Shown here: positions 23,830 to 36,210 of the stretch, in pieces
How the letters are laid out: each line of letters opens with the position of its first letter
How positions within the stretch are numbered: the first letter of the stretch is position 1
NCBI RefSeq assembly: GCF_020740795.1
Contig: NC_067285.1
Coordinates: 22,650,241 to 22,714,240, forward strand
Direction of reading: 5' to 3'
DNA length: 64,000 nt
Origin: Apus apus
Taxonomy: Eukaryota; Chordata; Aves; Apodiformes; Apodidae
Notes under the pieces: model-generated
Databases searched by the model: none
Seen by the model: only the letters and a program-made list of their open reading frames with translations
Told to the model about the DNA's origin: nothing
Position numbers and translations under genes: made by a program

Positions 23830-26800
23830 GCCTCAGATATTTTAAACGTTAAGGTATGAGGGTAGTGCTCAGTTAAGTTTTAACTTATAACTTAAAATAA
23901 TCCAAGACGTAGCGCTCTATACCTTTGTGCAATTAAGGACTCCACCCCACCCATGGTAACACTGAATATAGATGGTTTTCATTGAACGACTGGATTCCTC
24001 AAGCAAGTTGAATGTGCTTTTCTGTCAGGTAAGATTTGTTATGACACAACTGTTTAATTCCTCCTGTGTTCCACAAGCAAGATTTACTGCATTGCTAGTT
24101 GGCCTCCTGATGCAAGGAGTACAGAATGGTGTACGTGGCACACCGAGACATTTAATAACTACTCCTTGATGCTTTTGCCTAAGGGGTGAAAAACCTCACC
24201 ACCGTCACACACCTTTTGCTTATATTTGTATGAAGTGAGACCTATCTCTGCAACTGAATGTAACAGTATAATGGTATAACAGCCTGATTATCCTAATGCT
24301 TGGAGAGGTTTCTGCTTAAAATGACTGAAATAAAGGCTTAATTTTAAATGGAGATGGAGGAAAATGTATTCAATTTCGCTTTCTCTTTGATTGCTAAATC
24401 TTTGCAGGTAGCTGCTTTAAGTCCAGAAACATGGAATAATGGAAAAATGTTTGTGTTTCTGCAGAGTACAATGAAGAGATTGTAAAAGTATGAGGGATAC
24501 TTGGTTTGTGTAACATCCCTTAAGGTCCAACATAACTACCTGTGAATGGTTTTAAGGTGGTATATATTAAATACGTACAGTTAAAATGCTTTAAGAATGT
24601 GGATTTCTTGAGATCAGGGAGAGGACTGGAGCCTACTTCTTACAGTCTCTTATAGGTGAGAAGGATATCTTGATACTTAGTCTTGAAGGCTGTAGTTCAC
24701 AGCAGCCTCCTTTATAGGGCAAGTTTTATAATCAGGAAGATTTATCTCTGGTTTGCAAGCTGTGTTTGGTTCATGCTGCATTGGACTTAACCCTCATGAA
24801 AGTCCTGGTGATTTGCTTGAGATCTTCATCCTGCCTTGTTGCCCTCATAGGCAATCTGTAAGTTAAGTACTCTTGTAAAATGCCTGTGTTTAGGATTTAG
24901 CTATGGAATAGCTGTCACCTTTGCAGAAGACAGAGCAGAGCTTAAGTGTCAAGCTCAGGCTCTTGAGCAGGCTTGCTATTGTATCTGACTAGTTTTGTTC
25001 CATAACAAAGAGAAGATGTGGGAGAATTTGTGCTTTGGAGTATGTTTATTGCTGTTGTCATTAAATGCCCTTTTCTGAGGAGAACTTCTACTCAATGATG
25101 GAAGAAGCATGTAAGGTGGAATTTGTTGTTCTTCATGTTAACATTCATAAACTGTATTTTTAGTCTGAAAGTTTTTTTTTTTAATGTGCTAGACCACTTT
25201 AAGCCAGAGAGTGTGTGGCTAGACATTTGAATTTTAGTATGGATTTTCTTTTTAGTAAAACCACCTTTGATGCCTCACAGTGTGTGTCCAGGCTAATGAA
25301 AAAGAAAAGAATAAAAGCTATGTGCCTATATGTGACAACCAACACTAGCACCTGTGCAGATGATGGACTTGTATGTTTTGCATACAAATCTTTTTTGCAT
25401 CCTTAAACCAGCATGACTAACACTGATGTTTCTCAGGTTTTGGAAGCTTTTGATAGGGCTGTAGTGGTCTGACACTCTTTAGTGTACTCTAACCCTTTTT
25501 CTCACACCCTGCTTACTTCTAGGTGTTTTCCTGAGGTCCCAAAATAGGCAAGTGAGATAAAAGCAGATACTTCAGCTCTTTGTACAAGTTAGTAATGGAA
25601 AGTTTGAACCTATTAATTTTTTTCTGTTTCCATGTGCATCACTTTACTAGTCCTCAGTCTTTAAACCTTAAGTAGTTCCATTTGTTAAAATGCTGAAAGG
25701 CAACTGGAGAAGTAAAAGGGCTCTGCAGTAGTTAAGACAACTGTGAAAATGTGAGTTTTCCTAAAATATTGTCATAAATCAGTATTTTGAGCATGAAAAG
25801 GAAGTGCAGTGTTTATGTCTTGACATTGCTCAAGTAAGGCTTATAAAAGTGCTTTCTAACTTTCTTTTCAAGTGTGTTACAGAAGCTGGTGCTGTAATCA
25901 AGAGTTTTATGGTAAGAAATGTTGGTAGTTTAAGTAGTTCAATTTTCATAGAACATGTAAAAAGCCTTAATGATACTTTCAGTGCTAGCCAGCCTTTCCT
26001 CAGGTGTCATTCTGAAGAAAATAAAAACACTTGAGATAACCAGTGACATGAGCATGGCTGTGCATCTTGTTTGTGTGTCCTATAGCATTGCATTCCTGCC
26101 TGGTACGCCTGGAGTAGGGGTTGTCTGCCTATTGCGAGGAGACTTAACCATGCTTTCCTAAATAAAAATCCTTTCATGTGAGATATGATGCCCTGGATTT
26201 TGCAAGTTACCGAAACACTCATGTTCTCTCATGCTCACTGAGTCACTCAAACACATGTTCTTGCTGTGCTCTAGAAGTTCTCCAGGTCGTTTCAGTTAAT
26301 CTTGAACTCTTCACATGGTTTGGGTTGGTGTGATGTATTCTTAAATCTGGTTCTTGTACACTGCAGTTGTTCAAAACCAAGACATTTGTTTTGAACTATT
26401 TTGGAATGGATGGAAACCTTTCACCCCCAAGCACTGGAACACAGGTGTTTGTTTGCCTTTCCCTTGGCAGTGGCAGGGAAAAGACAGGTAATAGCAGACT
26501 GTCCTTACTGCCCTCCGATGCCCTATTCTGGTGTCCATCTACCAGACACAAAGGTGGTGCAGTTTTATCTACCAAGACTGCACTTCTGTAGGAAGTGGTA
26601 TGGAGCAAACAGCAGACAGTCTTCGCATCGGTGATTCAGCCCTGCTTGTGTCAAAGGTCCTTGTTCCTTATCACACCTTATCATCAGTTAAGCAATTCCA
26701 TGCAGGGTAAGCCACTAGTGATCTTTCCACGGGCTACTAAAGCCATGACTGTTTAATGATTTTGCATTGTTAGCAACTCGGTATAGTTGTTTTGCCTGTA

Positions 26801-26860
26801 CACTTAGGAGCATTAACGTACTAAAGGGCTAGTACAAAAACCTCGCTGAGGTGAGGTGGG
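23830..26860. other. Intergenic DNA downstream of VDAC2
   Basis: No supported gene. The part up to about 24.35 kb may belong to a longer VDAC2 3' UTR using the AATAAA at 24329. The remaining open frames are short, lack domains and have no splice support. Confidence 0.5.
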
Positions 26861-26869
26861 TGTGCTTCA

Positions 26870-27400
26870 CGGGCTCAGCTCGGATGTGCCAGGGGCGTCG
26901 GTGTCAGGAGCGCTCAGCCGGGAGCCGGGCACGGGGCACGGGGAGACCTGAGGAGGTCGCTCACGCGAAACCCATGAACTTTGTCCTTGGGTATTTTGTA
27001 GATTAATGGTGGCATTGTTAAAAACACACCCTAATGGCATATTAGGCACGAGTAACAATGAAGAAATCGGTCCCGCTACGTTCAGGGCTTGGCTGTTTAG
27101 GTAGGGGCTGTTTTTCTGCACAGATGGAACGGGGACGTTTTCCCCTGCAGCTGCTGAAAAAGCGTTATTGTCTTTTTAGTGTTTCTAGCGCCCCGATCCG
27201 GTAAGGGCGGTACGAGGAGGGCTGTGATCGCCCCGCGGACGGGCCGGGCTGGGCCGCCCGCGCCGCGCGCAGCCCCCGCTGCCGGCACCGCCCGGCCGCG
27301 CGCCGACGGCGCCACCTGGTGGCCGCTGGTCCCTGCTCCTGCCTCCGGGACGCGGCTGCAGGCACCGAGCGCGCCCTGGGGCCTTTCCTCAGCTCACCGA
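26870..27400. promoter_or_regulatory. Orphan CpG island between VDAC2 and COMTD1
   Basis: CpG is dense from about 26.87 kb and strongest at 27,190-27,380, while flanks are AT-rich. It is 3.5 kb past the VDAC2 stop and over 12 kb from the COMTD1 3' end, so neither gene's promoter explains it. It contains a near-consensus CTCF motif at 27307-27325 and a consensus-like splice donor (CCG then GTAAGG) on the + strand at 27,201. It could be an insulator, an enhancer-type island or the promoter of a non-coding RNA. No conserved protein is seen in any frame. Confidence 0.6.
27307..27325 (-). promoter_or_regulatory. CTCF-binding motif candidate
   Basis: The minus strand reads CGGCCACCAGGTGGCGCCG, which follows the CTCF core (GGCCACCAGGGGGCGC) with only one core difference (T for G). 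The CpG-rich setting between two convergent genes is typical of a domain boundary. Occupancy is not known from sequence. Confidence 0.6.
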
Positions 27401-28319
27401 TGGAGAGAAACCAGCGGGCAAACAGTCATCGCAGTAAAGTTTAGCCTGATCCTGAGCTAAAGAGATGGAGGAAGAAACCCCCTGTGTACCCTGATACTCG
27501 GATGGCCTCCAGCCCTGTGTCTGAGGGTGCTGGGCAGCACACGCCAGAAGTTGGACCTGTCTCCGCGTTGGACTGCAAACAGCTGGTTGTGGGTGCACCC
27601 CCTCTCCTGTCTAAACAAAGTTAATTACTGAAGCAGGTTATCTTACCAACTGCTGCTCTGCTTCTGACTTGACAATACTTTTCTAGAAACCTCCAAATGG
27701 CTCAAGATCCCTTGATTTGCAAGGCCACCCTCACTTTTAAGAAACACATCCTGACAGGAGGCTAGGGCACACCAGCTGCCAAAAAAACTGAAGGTAAGAA
27801 GGAAGGATTCAAAATGTTGCCTGGGTCATGATCTTTGAACGCTTGGTGGCACCAGCACCACAGAGGGGCTGGAGTGACCCTGTGGTGGCCGTGTGGCATG
27901 CCAGCAGTGTGGGCATATGGCCACAGTGTGTAGGTAGCTCACAAACTCTCTCCCCATCTTCCCAACTAATCTGGGTCCCAGTCAAGCAATCGGAGCATGG
28001 GGACAAGAAAGGCTGCCCAGCAAGTCTGCTCAGGGCCTGTCCTCTGGGGACACTGTGGAGAATATATGTGAATCCTTTCTTTTGCTTGAGCCACCAGTGC
28101 AGTGGGGCAGTGGCTTCCCACCAGAAGCAGCTGTAGGGTGGTCAGCACTGCTGTGAGGAGTGACTGCACTACCATCCCCTTCTTGTGGAGGGCCTGTTAA
28201 AAAGCTGTTGTGTGGGATATTTCAGTTGAGGGTGCAGAGTGGAAACAACTTTTTTCTGGGCTCTTTTGTTCATTAATGTACAAAACTTGTCTTTCCTGGA
28301 CAAAGCCAGAAGATGAGTG

Positions 28320-28333
28320 TGTCCATGGTGCTG
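28320..28333 (-). promoter_or_regulatory. RE1 (REST/NRSF)-like site
   Basis: On the minus strand CAGCACCATGGACA matches 14 continuous bases of the canonical RE1 element. The outer bases agree only partly (the leading TT is CC, and the trailing GCGCC is poorly matched). It is a motif match only. Confidence 0.35.
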
Positions 28334-31300
28334 GGCAGTGAACCATGTGCCTGGCACTACTGCCCCAGGGTCCCCCACTGCCTGCTTCTGGGGGGTGCTT
28401 CAGCCCATCCTGCACCCCACTTTGGGCACCCTCATTGGTCATTGGGGCCTTGTTTCCTTGCCCAAGCAGAGCATGCAAGTGCCTCTTTGCCAGGCATCTT
28501 GAGCCCCTCAGCTGCTGGGGGACCAGAGGAGTGGGTATTCTGCCAGCTGCCCCAATGCAGGGGGCTGGGCATGGGTGCAAGACAGATGTACAGCTCTAGT
28601 GATTTTTTTCCCTTGCTACCTTGTTGAGTGGATTGTGTGAGCTACAACTGATCACAAGAATCACCTGGTATAATTTTCACTTCTCTAATTGGTAACATGT
28701 GCTTTGGGGAGCAGTGCAGAGTGTGTTTCTCCCTTCCCTTGTGTTTGGTGGTGCTCCTTATGTGTCCTTAAGCCTGGACAAAAGCCTGACTGTAATGGAG
28801 GAGGGTGTAGTAGCAGGCTGTTTGCCATCATGCCTAGGAGGTTCATCAGTTGGGCTGACTGATATCAGCTCTGATGGATGGCTGTATGGATGTGGACGTG
28901 GTGGCCTTCTGCCCTACCAGCTGCAGAGTCCTTGCTGGCAGAGATGGCACCAGGTAAGTGTGAACAGGCATCTGCAGGAATTAATGTTTTAGGAAACGTT
29001 TATAAGTAAACTGCAATTCACAAATATGTCTTCAGGGTACTGTAATTTAGTGTGGCTATAGTCTTGTATTGCAGCCTCTGTAACAGAAGGCTGATCACCT
29101 CCCGTTGTGTTTGAAGAAATATTTGGGTTGGTTTGTTTTTGTGGGTGTGGTGCTTTTTTCCTTTTTTTTAAGTACCTTGGGAAATCTAGCATAGAATTCA
29201 GTCCTGGTGCAAGACTAGTAGGCTTTCAGGTGAGAACCAATGCTTTGTAGCAACGGCCCTCTTTGCATTTAGGGTACATGAGCACACCATTGAAATTGTT
29301 TCCAGCCTACTCACATAGCCAGAAGCTCACCTGGTTTAACTTTATCATGCCCATCATATGCCACGTTCATGAATGTGTATAAATGTTGGAGTATTGCTAG
29401 GTCTCCCCTGCCAAGCCAGCACAACCCAACTAATCCACCTTCTGCTTCATAATTTCTCCCTTTCAAGGGTTGTCTAAACAGCCTAGCTCAAAGTCCTGTT
29501 TCCTGCCATTTCCTTTTCCCGTGTGGGAAGCTTTGTACCGCGCAGTCCAACTACAGTCATTCATAGCAGCCTCTTCCGAACTCGCAGCACCCCCGTCTGG
29601 AGAGGAGTGCCAGGGAGTTAGGCGGCTGCTCTTGCCCTGCCTTTGGCAAAGTATCCCTCACTACGGAGCAGAGAGTGAGATCTGCAAGAAGCACAAGCCC
29701 ACTGCCCTTGCAAGGCTTTTTTGTTAGGCTAATCCGATTTCATCTTCCTGAAATAAGATTGCTCTCGTATTTCTGTCTGGGATTTCTAGAATTAGAAGTA
29801 TGGTATGTCACACGTGCTTAGGTGGGGCTGGGGCACAGCTGGCCCCTGCGAGCCGGAGCACTGCGACGGTGCCTGTGTCGGCAGTTTGTTGGAAGCTGGT
29901 ACGTGCCTGCCTTGCCCGTGTGGGCTGAGCTGCCTGCACGGCAGAAAGGGGTGGCTACCGGAGGGGCAGGGTTTCAGGCACAAGCTCAGCCTGGTTAGCA
30001 GCAAGGGATAGAAGGAATGAAAACTGAATATAAAACTTGCAGGAAAAGAAAAGCTTTAATTTGAATGCTTTCCTTTCCCCTTTCACAGGATAGCTTTCTG
30101 TTGCATAGGTGAACCCATTCTTACCGCTCCTCTGTTTTTCTTCCCTTCTGCTTGATAGCCTTTGAATTGCTTGGTGCAAAAGTAGAGCAAGTTAATTGAA
30201 GTTATTTGGTGTAGCTGTTGCAGTCCATTTTATTTTTATGGAGGTGAAGTAAGATAAATATAATTCAGAAAGAAAATATAATTAAACATAGAAAAGGCAG
30301 TTGTAACTTTTGCTGGTGTGTCTGGCTGCCTGATTTCCTCCACCTCTTTTGCTGGAAAAATGTATCTGTGGCACAAGGCTGCCTGGCCCTTCTGTGACCT
30401 AGGAATCCTCTATTGGCACAGTCTGCTTAAAACTAGCTATTTTCCTGTTTGTAGGTTCTCAGTTGGTCAGCCTGGAGGCTAAACAAGTAAAATGAGACCT
30501 AATAAGGTCAGGAAGAGCACATAAGAGTACCAAAATGTTTGTTCATAATATTAAAATCATTATTATAGTGCTTACATGTAATGGGGATTGTAAAAATTAA
30601 GATTGCTTCTGCAAATTTAATTATTCTTTTGTAACCTTCTGAGTGTTTAGCTTTGCAGCCTTAGTCACATGCTTTTACTGCAGTTTGTGGAAGTGACCAT
30701 AAATGCTGTCTAAGATTAACAAGTAGACCCTGGCTGCAGCTCTGAATTTTTCATTAACAGTTTACTGTAGTCTATGACTGGAAGTTTAAATTATGCCTGA
30801 AGTTAAGCTTGAATTAAGGAGCAGCACTCAGTATGAGAGTGACTATGTTGAAAAACAAGAAAGGAAAGCTTGGTAGCACCTGTTAAAGTAACCAAAGCTT
30901 CATGAAAGAAGGGGTTTGATGGGCTTGGTGGTACCTGGGATCCTTTCTGTAACATCAGTAGGGATTTTGGGACCCCAGATCTCTGGGTGTTCATTAAATG
31001 TGTGGGACTATGGCCCAGATGTCAGCGGGACATCTTACTGACTCCATTTTGCTTGTCTCCCTGACCTGAGGAGGCAACTGTTGTTGTTGGGAATAATTCC
31101 CAGGGAATGACAGTGCCTAAATTCCACAACAGTTGTGGGAAATCCCAGAGGTGATGTAGAAGCTGGCTCTACACAGCTGCAGAGAAACTGCAAGCTTTTG
31201 TACAGGATCTGTTTTATCAGGAGTTTGACCTAGTGAACACCGTTGCATAATGGCACTTGATAGTGAATTAATGCTCCTCTTCACTGGGGATGTAATTGAT

Positions 31301-32230
31301 GCTCACTGGAATATGATCTAGCTCTGCTGTTCAAAAGAAACCAAGTAAGGCTGTGCAATTTCTTTCAGGTTGTATTAATCTCTTTGATATAATACATGAT
31401 GGCACACTAGTTGCACAAATAACTGGGGCTTTCTGCTTTGGAATAACCCCGCTAGTTACTTTACATGGCAAAGATGGATTAAATGTCTTGGGACAGTGTT
31501 TTATAGCAGCTGGCATTTAGATGGCTAGAGGACATTGAAGGTGACACTAGAAATGGCACACCAATATCCAGGAGGCTGAGGAGGCATTGGTAGGTGGGGG
31601 CAAGCTGTAGGTTAATGCACCTAAGAGACCCTTTCTTATCTCCATCCATGGAGCTCGGGCCTGCTGATGTGGAGGCAGATGTGGGTCCCCTTGCACAGAC
31701 CAATGCAGGTCTCTGTGTCCCATTCTCATCCCCATGTAGCCCTTGCAGCTCTGCCTGGGTTCACAGGTGTCCACTGCTGTCTGACAAAACATTCAGCTTC
31801 TGCTGGTTGCAGCTGTGATTGCTCCTTCTGCCCTCCATGTTTTGACCTGTAGCTGACTTGTAGTAGGCAAATATAAAAATATATACCTTACAAAGAAGTT
31901 AAGTAAGCACTGAGTCTTGTAAGGCACAGCCTGTGTGAGTTTAGCTAGGGAAAAGAATAGGACCTGCATTTTATAATTAGTCCAAGGAAGATGCACATTT
32001 TGCTTACCTTTAAATGTAAATTCCTAATGTTTTCTTCTTGACAAGCACTCATTAAAAGATGCAAGTTAAATCATGGGCAAGTGTGAGGCTCCTTCCCTTT
32101 AAACCTAACTTAGCTCCAGGTGATAGTAGTTTGATTTCTATTTAGATTTGCAAACATCCCTTTCCCTTCTACAGGTTTATTTGCACCTGTTTTAAAACGC
32201 ATTGGCTTCTGCTTTTGTGGGGCCTTTTCA

Positions 32231-32260
32231 TTGTTTGTTTTTGTTTTGTTTTGTTTTGTT
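32231..32260. repeat. (TTTTG)n / (TTTG)n tract
   Basis: Simple TTTG and TTTTG units over 30 bases, in intergenic DNA. Confidence 0.85.
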
Positions 32261-34704
32261 CTCGTGCTCTTAGGTGGAGTCCCTTTCTGGGTCATAACCC
32301 TGCAGACTCCTGTAGCCATGCCACACAACATGACACGTAGAGGCTGAGTGACCAGTGAGCTCATCCTTCCCTGAGAGCAGACTTCTTTAGTTGATGCATA
32401 TGATTTATGGATTTGATTCTTATCCTTGGTGTTGTGAATGTACAGCCAGGTCTTATCCTGGGTAATGAACACAGTGTTGTTGAATGTGTATGCAGTAGTT
32501 AGGCATTGCATTTACTTGTGGGATCAATAATTACACTCTCTCACTAACTATCTTCTACAAATCTAATTTCACAATGTCAGAAAGTTACTACTTTCAGCTC
32601 ACCAACATAACCTGAGTTCCTACCCTGGCATAACTCAAAAGGTTGCTGTAAAAACGCATAGATACTCCTGTTTTTTCAAGGTGAATAGGAATAAAATTAT
32701 GAGCCTTTAAACTAAATAATATTTTTTTCCTTGTAGCTTGAGATCTGTTCAATCAATAAACTTCCTGCTAACTCTGGGGAGAATTTAGTTGCCTCCATAA
32801 AATGCTTTAATTATTTAAAATAATAAAATATAAGTAGGCACAATTTGCTTGGAAGTCATTAGGGAAATGTATGAATAAGAGGAAAAGATAATGTTTGCTT
32901 CTGCATTAATTTAAAGCAGTCTCTAAAATATGAAATCTAATCCTGGAAAGCAGTGACTTATCAGCAATGTTTACTTTTTCTATAATAGGAATAAATATTA
33001 AAGCAGCTAGTTATGTGCTTATCCCAACAGTATTGCACTAAGGAAAAAGGAAGATAAATAACTTGTCTGAAATTCCATATTAATTCCTCTCTTTTACAGG
33101 TTTTATGTTTGTTCATTTCCTTTTCCAAAACATTACCTTTAAAATTAATATTGTAAAACAGGTGAGTTAAAAACCACCAGTAGCTGCAAATGCATGAGAC
33201 CAATTTGTGTGTGATTAGAATTATGCAGAGATAATGCTTTGTTCTCATGCAGAACCTTTCATCCCAGCACAAATCACTGCACAGAACATACAGCCGCAGC
33301 AGCAGTGAAATGCCACTGCCCTGGGACAGGGCTTGGCAGACCAGAGAGCAGAGCAAATGATGGATGAGGAAACAAAAAAAAATTACTACATTTAAGTTTC
33401 TCTGAAGAAACTTCAGTGCTCACTGTGGCAGGAAATGCTCATTTGCAGCTCTCAGGTGTGCAGAGGAAAGAACCAGCTATGTCAGTCCTTGCTCAGCACT
33501 CCTTGTTTGGGATTTCATAAAAAAAAATCCTTCCCCAAAAGACCCTCCTCATTTTATTTATGGCTTTCCACATTTTCATTCTGGGGTGGATGTGATAGAG
33601 CTGCTGCTCCCATGAAAATGAAAAGAGCAGTAAAATCAAATGTGCTGCAAAGCACCAAGGGATGGGTCCAGGTTTCTTGTGCATGGAGAGGTCGTAGGTT
33701 ATATGAATGTGTTGGTGTACCCATTGTTTGGAAGAATGGATGAAGCTGCTCAGCGAGGTCATGTTCCTTTTGGTAGTGCAAGAGTGGTGCCAGGGATGAG
33801 GAGAACATGTGCAGTTTCAGTAGATGGGTTAGATAAAATTGAGCTGTGTTCATCTCAACTAGTAGAGAGCATGATGTCTTAAAACATCACTGACGTCTTA
33901 GCTTATTTACCCCTGTTGCAGCCATTTGGGATGGATTTCTTCATGTGATAAAGAGAACACAAGCAGTGACGTAGCTAACTGTGCTACTACATTGTCAAAA
34001 AGGAGCCAGCTGCAAGTTATGGCACTTGTTGCTGTTGCCATCCAAGTATCATCAAGATTGCAGTGACTGAGTCATGGTGTGTGCCTCAGCTGCAAGGTTT
34101 CTGGGGAATGTGAGGAGCTGCTTGTGCTTCAAAGGAAGGGATTTGGATGAGGTTTATATTCATGTTCCGTTTCTGGTATCCTAAAGGCTTTATCACAAAA
34201 AGCTTGCTAATTGTCTTCCATGAGCAGCAGTTCACAGGAAGCACTGTCCAAGTGTAACATGACTAAATTCAACAGATTAAAAACACTTTGTGAGTTTGTT
34301 AATGGAGGGGTGGCAGTGTCAGAGATTCAAAAAAGTGCCTCTGAAATTACATTACAACCAGCAACCCAGTTTTCCTCTAGGTTTGCAGCAACATGAGAGA
34401 CTGGTGATACTCCCTGCTTTGACCCCTGGGTGTCCCAGTGGGATCAAAGCTGCAGTGTTGAAAATGTAGAAGTGACCCAGGAGCATTCAGGAACCCCTCT
34501 GTCTACCCTTGGACAGTGAGGGTTTTCATTTTGGGGAGCAGTCTTCTTTTGAGATTTCTGAGCACCTGGAGTATTTTCTTTGCTGGAACAGGAACTGAGA
34601 TACTTGAACTTGACCAGCAGCTAGGATTGCATGCTTTCAGTCTCATGGTGGCTTCTGGGAGTTATTGCAGTAGGGAGGACTACTTTTTTTTTCTGTGAGA
34701 TTTT

Positions 34705-34768
34705 TGTGTGTGTGTATGTTGTTGTTGTTGGATTTTTTTTTCTTTTTTCTTTTTTCTTTTTTTTAATG
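34705..34768. repeat. TG/GTT microsatellite followed by T-rich (T6C)n tract
   Basis: TGTGTGTGT and GTTGTTGTTG are followed by repeated TTTTTTC units, directly before a CR1 copy. It is simple-sequence DNA with no coding potential. Confidence 0.8.
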
Positions 34769-34853
34769 TACTGTCCCATTTGATTCTGACCAAGTCCCAA
34801 CTGTACATTTGTGACTTGTGTTGACCTCACATGGGTCAACCCTTACAACTAGA

Positions 34854-35912
34854 AGAATCACAGAATCATAGAATGGTTTGAGTTGGAAGGGACTGTAAAG
34901 ATCATCTTGTTCCAACCCCCCTGCCATGGGCAGGGACACCTCTCACTCAGTCAAGTTGCTCAAGGCCGCATCAAACCTGGCCTTGAACACTTCCAGGGAT
35001 GGGGCATCCATGGTTCCTCTGGGCAACTTGTTCCAGTGTCTCACCACCCGCACACTAAAGAATTTCCTCCTAATGGCTAACCTAAATCTCCTCTCTTCCA
35101 GTTTTGATCCCTTACCTCTTGTCCTCTCACTCCATACCCCTGTAAAAAGTCCCTCTCCAGCTTTCCTGTAGGACCCCTTCGGATACTGGAAGGCTCCTGT
35201 AAGGTCTCCCCAGAGCCTTCTCTTCTTCAGGCTGAACAGCCCCAACTCGCTCAGCCTGTTCTCATAGGAGAGGTGCTCCAGCTCTTGGATCATCTTCATG
35301 GCCCTTCTCTGGACTTTCTCCATGAGCGCTATGTCCAGCTTATATTGGGGGCTCCAGAACTGGACACAGTACTCCAAGTGGGGTCTCGTGAGAGCTGAGT
35401 AGAGGGGGAAAATCACCTCCCTGGCTCTGCTGGCTATGCTTCTTTTGTTGCAGCCCAGGACACAGTTGGCTTTCTGGGCTGCAAGCACACATTGCTGGCT
35501 CCTGTTGAGTTTCTCATCCACCATCACTCCCAAGTCCTTCTCCTCTGGACTGTTTTTGATCTATTCTCCATTCAGCCTATGTTTGTGCTTGGGATTGCCC
35601 CCATCTGGGTGCAGGACCTTTCACTTGTCCTGGTTGAACTTCATCCAGTTTGCACAAGGCCATTTCTTAAGCCTGTGAAGGTCCCTCTGGATTTCATTCC
35701 TTCCCTCCAGCATGTTGACCTCACTACACAGTTTGATGCTTTCAGCAAGCTTGCTGAAGGTGCACTCAGTGTCACTGTCCTCGTCACTGACAAAGATGTA
35801 CCCTTGGGGAACACCACTTGTCACAGGTCTCCATCTGGACATCGAGCTGTTGATCACCACTCTTTGAGTGTGACCATCTGCCCAGTTCCTTACCCAAGAG
35901 ATTGCAGTGTTG
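34854..35912 (-). mobile_element. CR1 LINE, 5'-truncated, antisense copy with decayed reverse transcriptase
   Basis: The left end is the reverse complement of the CR1 tail (GAATCACAGAATCATAGAATGG) and the element runs leftwards. The minus-strand frame 34943-35533 gives 196 codons of the C-terminal part of CR1 ORF2 ([20 protein letters not shown], then [19 protein letters not shown]). Further upstream a second frame (about 35621-35912) carries the reverse-transcriptase palm with [10 protein letters not shown], but the region after it is shortened and the catalytic FADD motif is replaced by LAES, so polymerase activity is lost. The two parts are no longer in one frame. It is about 1.06 kb long against several kb for full CR1. 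Confidence 0.9.
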
Positions 35913-36210
35913 CATGAACAGCTGGGTGTTAGGGTTTGGGCAACAGCTGGGCCCACAGGTCAGCTCCCCTTTAGGGGTGGAAACTTCTGAGCCACTTCAG
36001 AGTGAGCAGTAGCTCAGGGAGGTGTTATGTGGGAGGGGTGAGCAGACCTATAAGCTCCCATACATGATCTCGCCATTAGAGAGAGACAAAGACTTAGACT
36101 TTATTATCATGTGTCCAGTCTCGCTGGGTAATGAAAGCCTGAATTTCCATTGTCCCCACAAAGTCCCTAAAGCTGATTCACCACTTGAATTAAACCATAA
36201 TTATATATTA
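35913..36210. other. Possible solo-LTR-like remnant next to CR1
   Basis: The block directly beyond the 5' end of the antisense CR1 is unlike its surroundings. It starts near TGTTAGGGTTTGGGCAAC, is GC-richer, has a TATA-like CCTATAAGC near 36,050 and continues with GAGAGAGACAAAGACTTAGA. The composition recalls an avian endogenous retroviral LTR. No target-site duplication, primer-binding site or second copy was found, so the identity is unproven. Confidence 0.2.

Larger units (their letters stand above)
27400..34850. other. Intergenic DNA, no supported gene
   Basis: No exon with a recognisable product was found. The interval is moderately GC-rich at 27.8-29.0 kb, which produces overlapping open frames on both strands without domain content, and AT-rich afterwards. 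The low-complexity part is a T/G tract at 32231-32260. The AT-rich segment 32.74-33.0 kb has no visible repeat family and may be conserved regulatory DNA, which cannot be judged without alignment. Confidence 0.5.
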
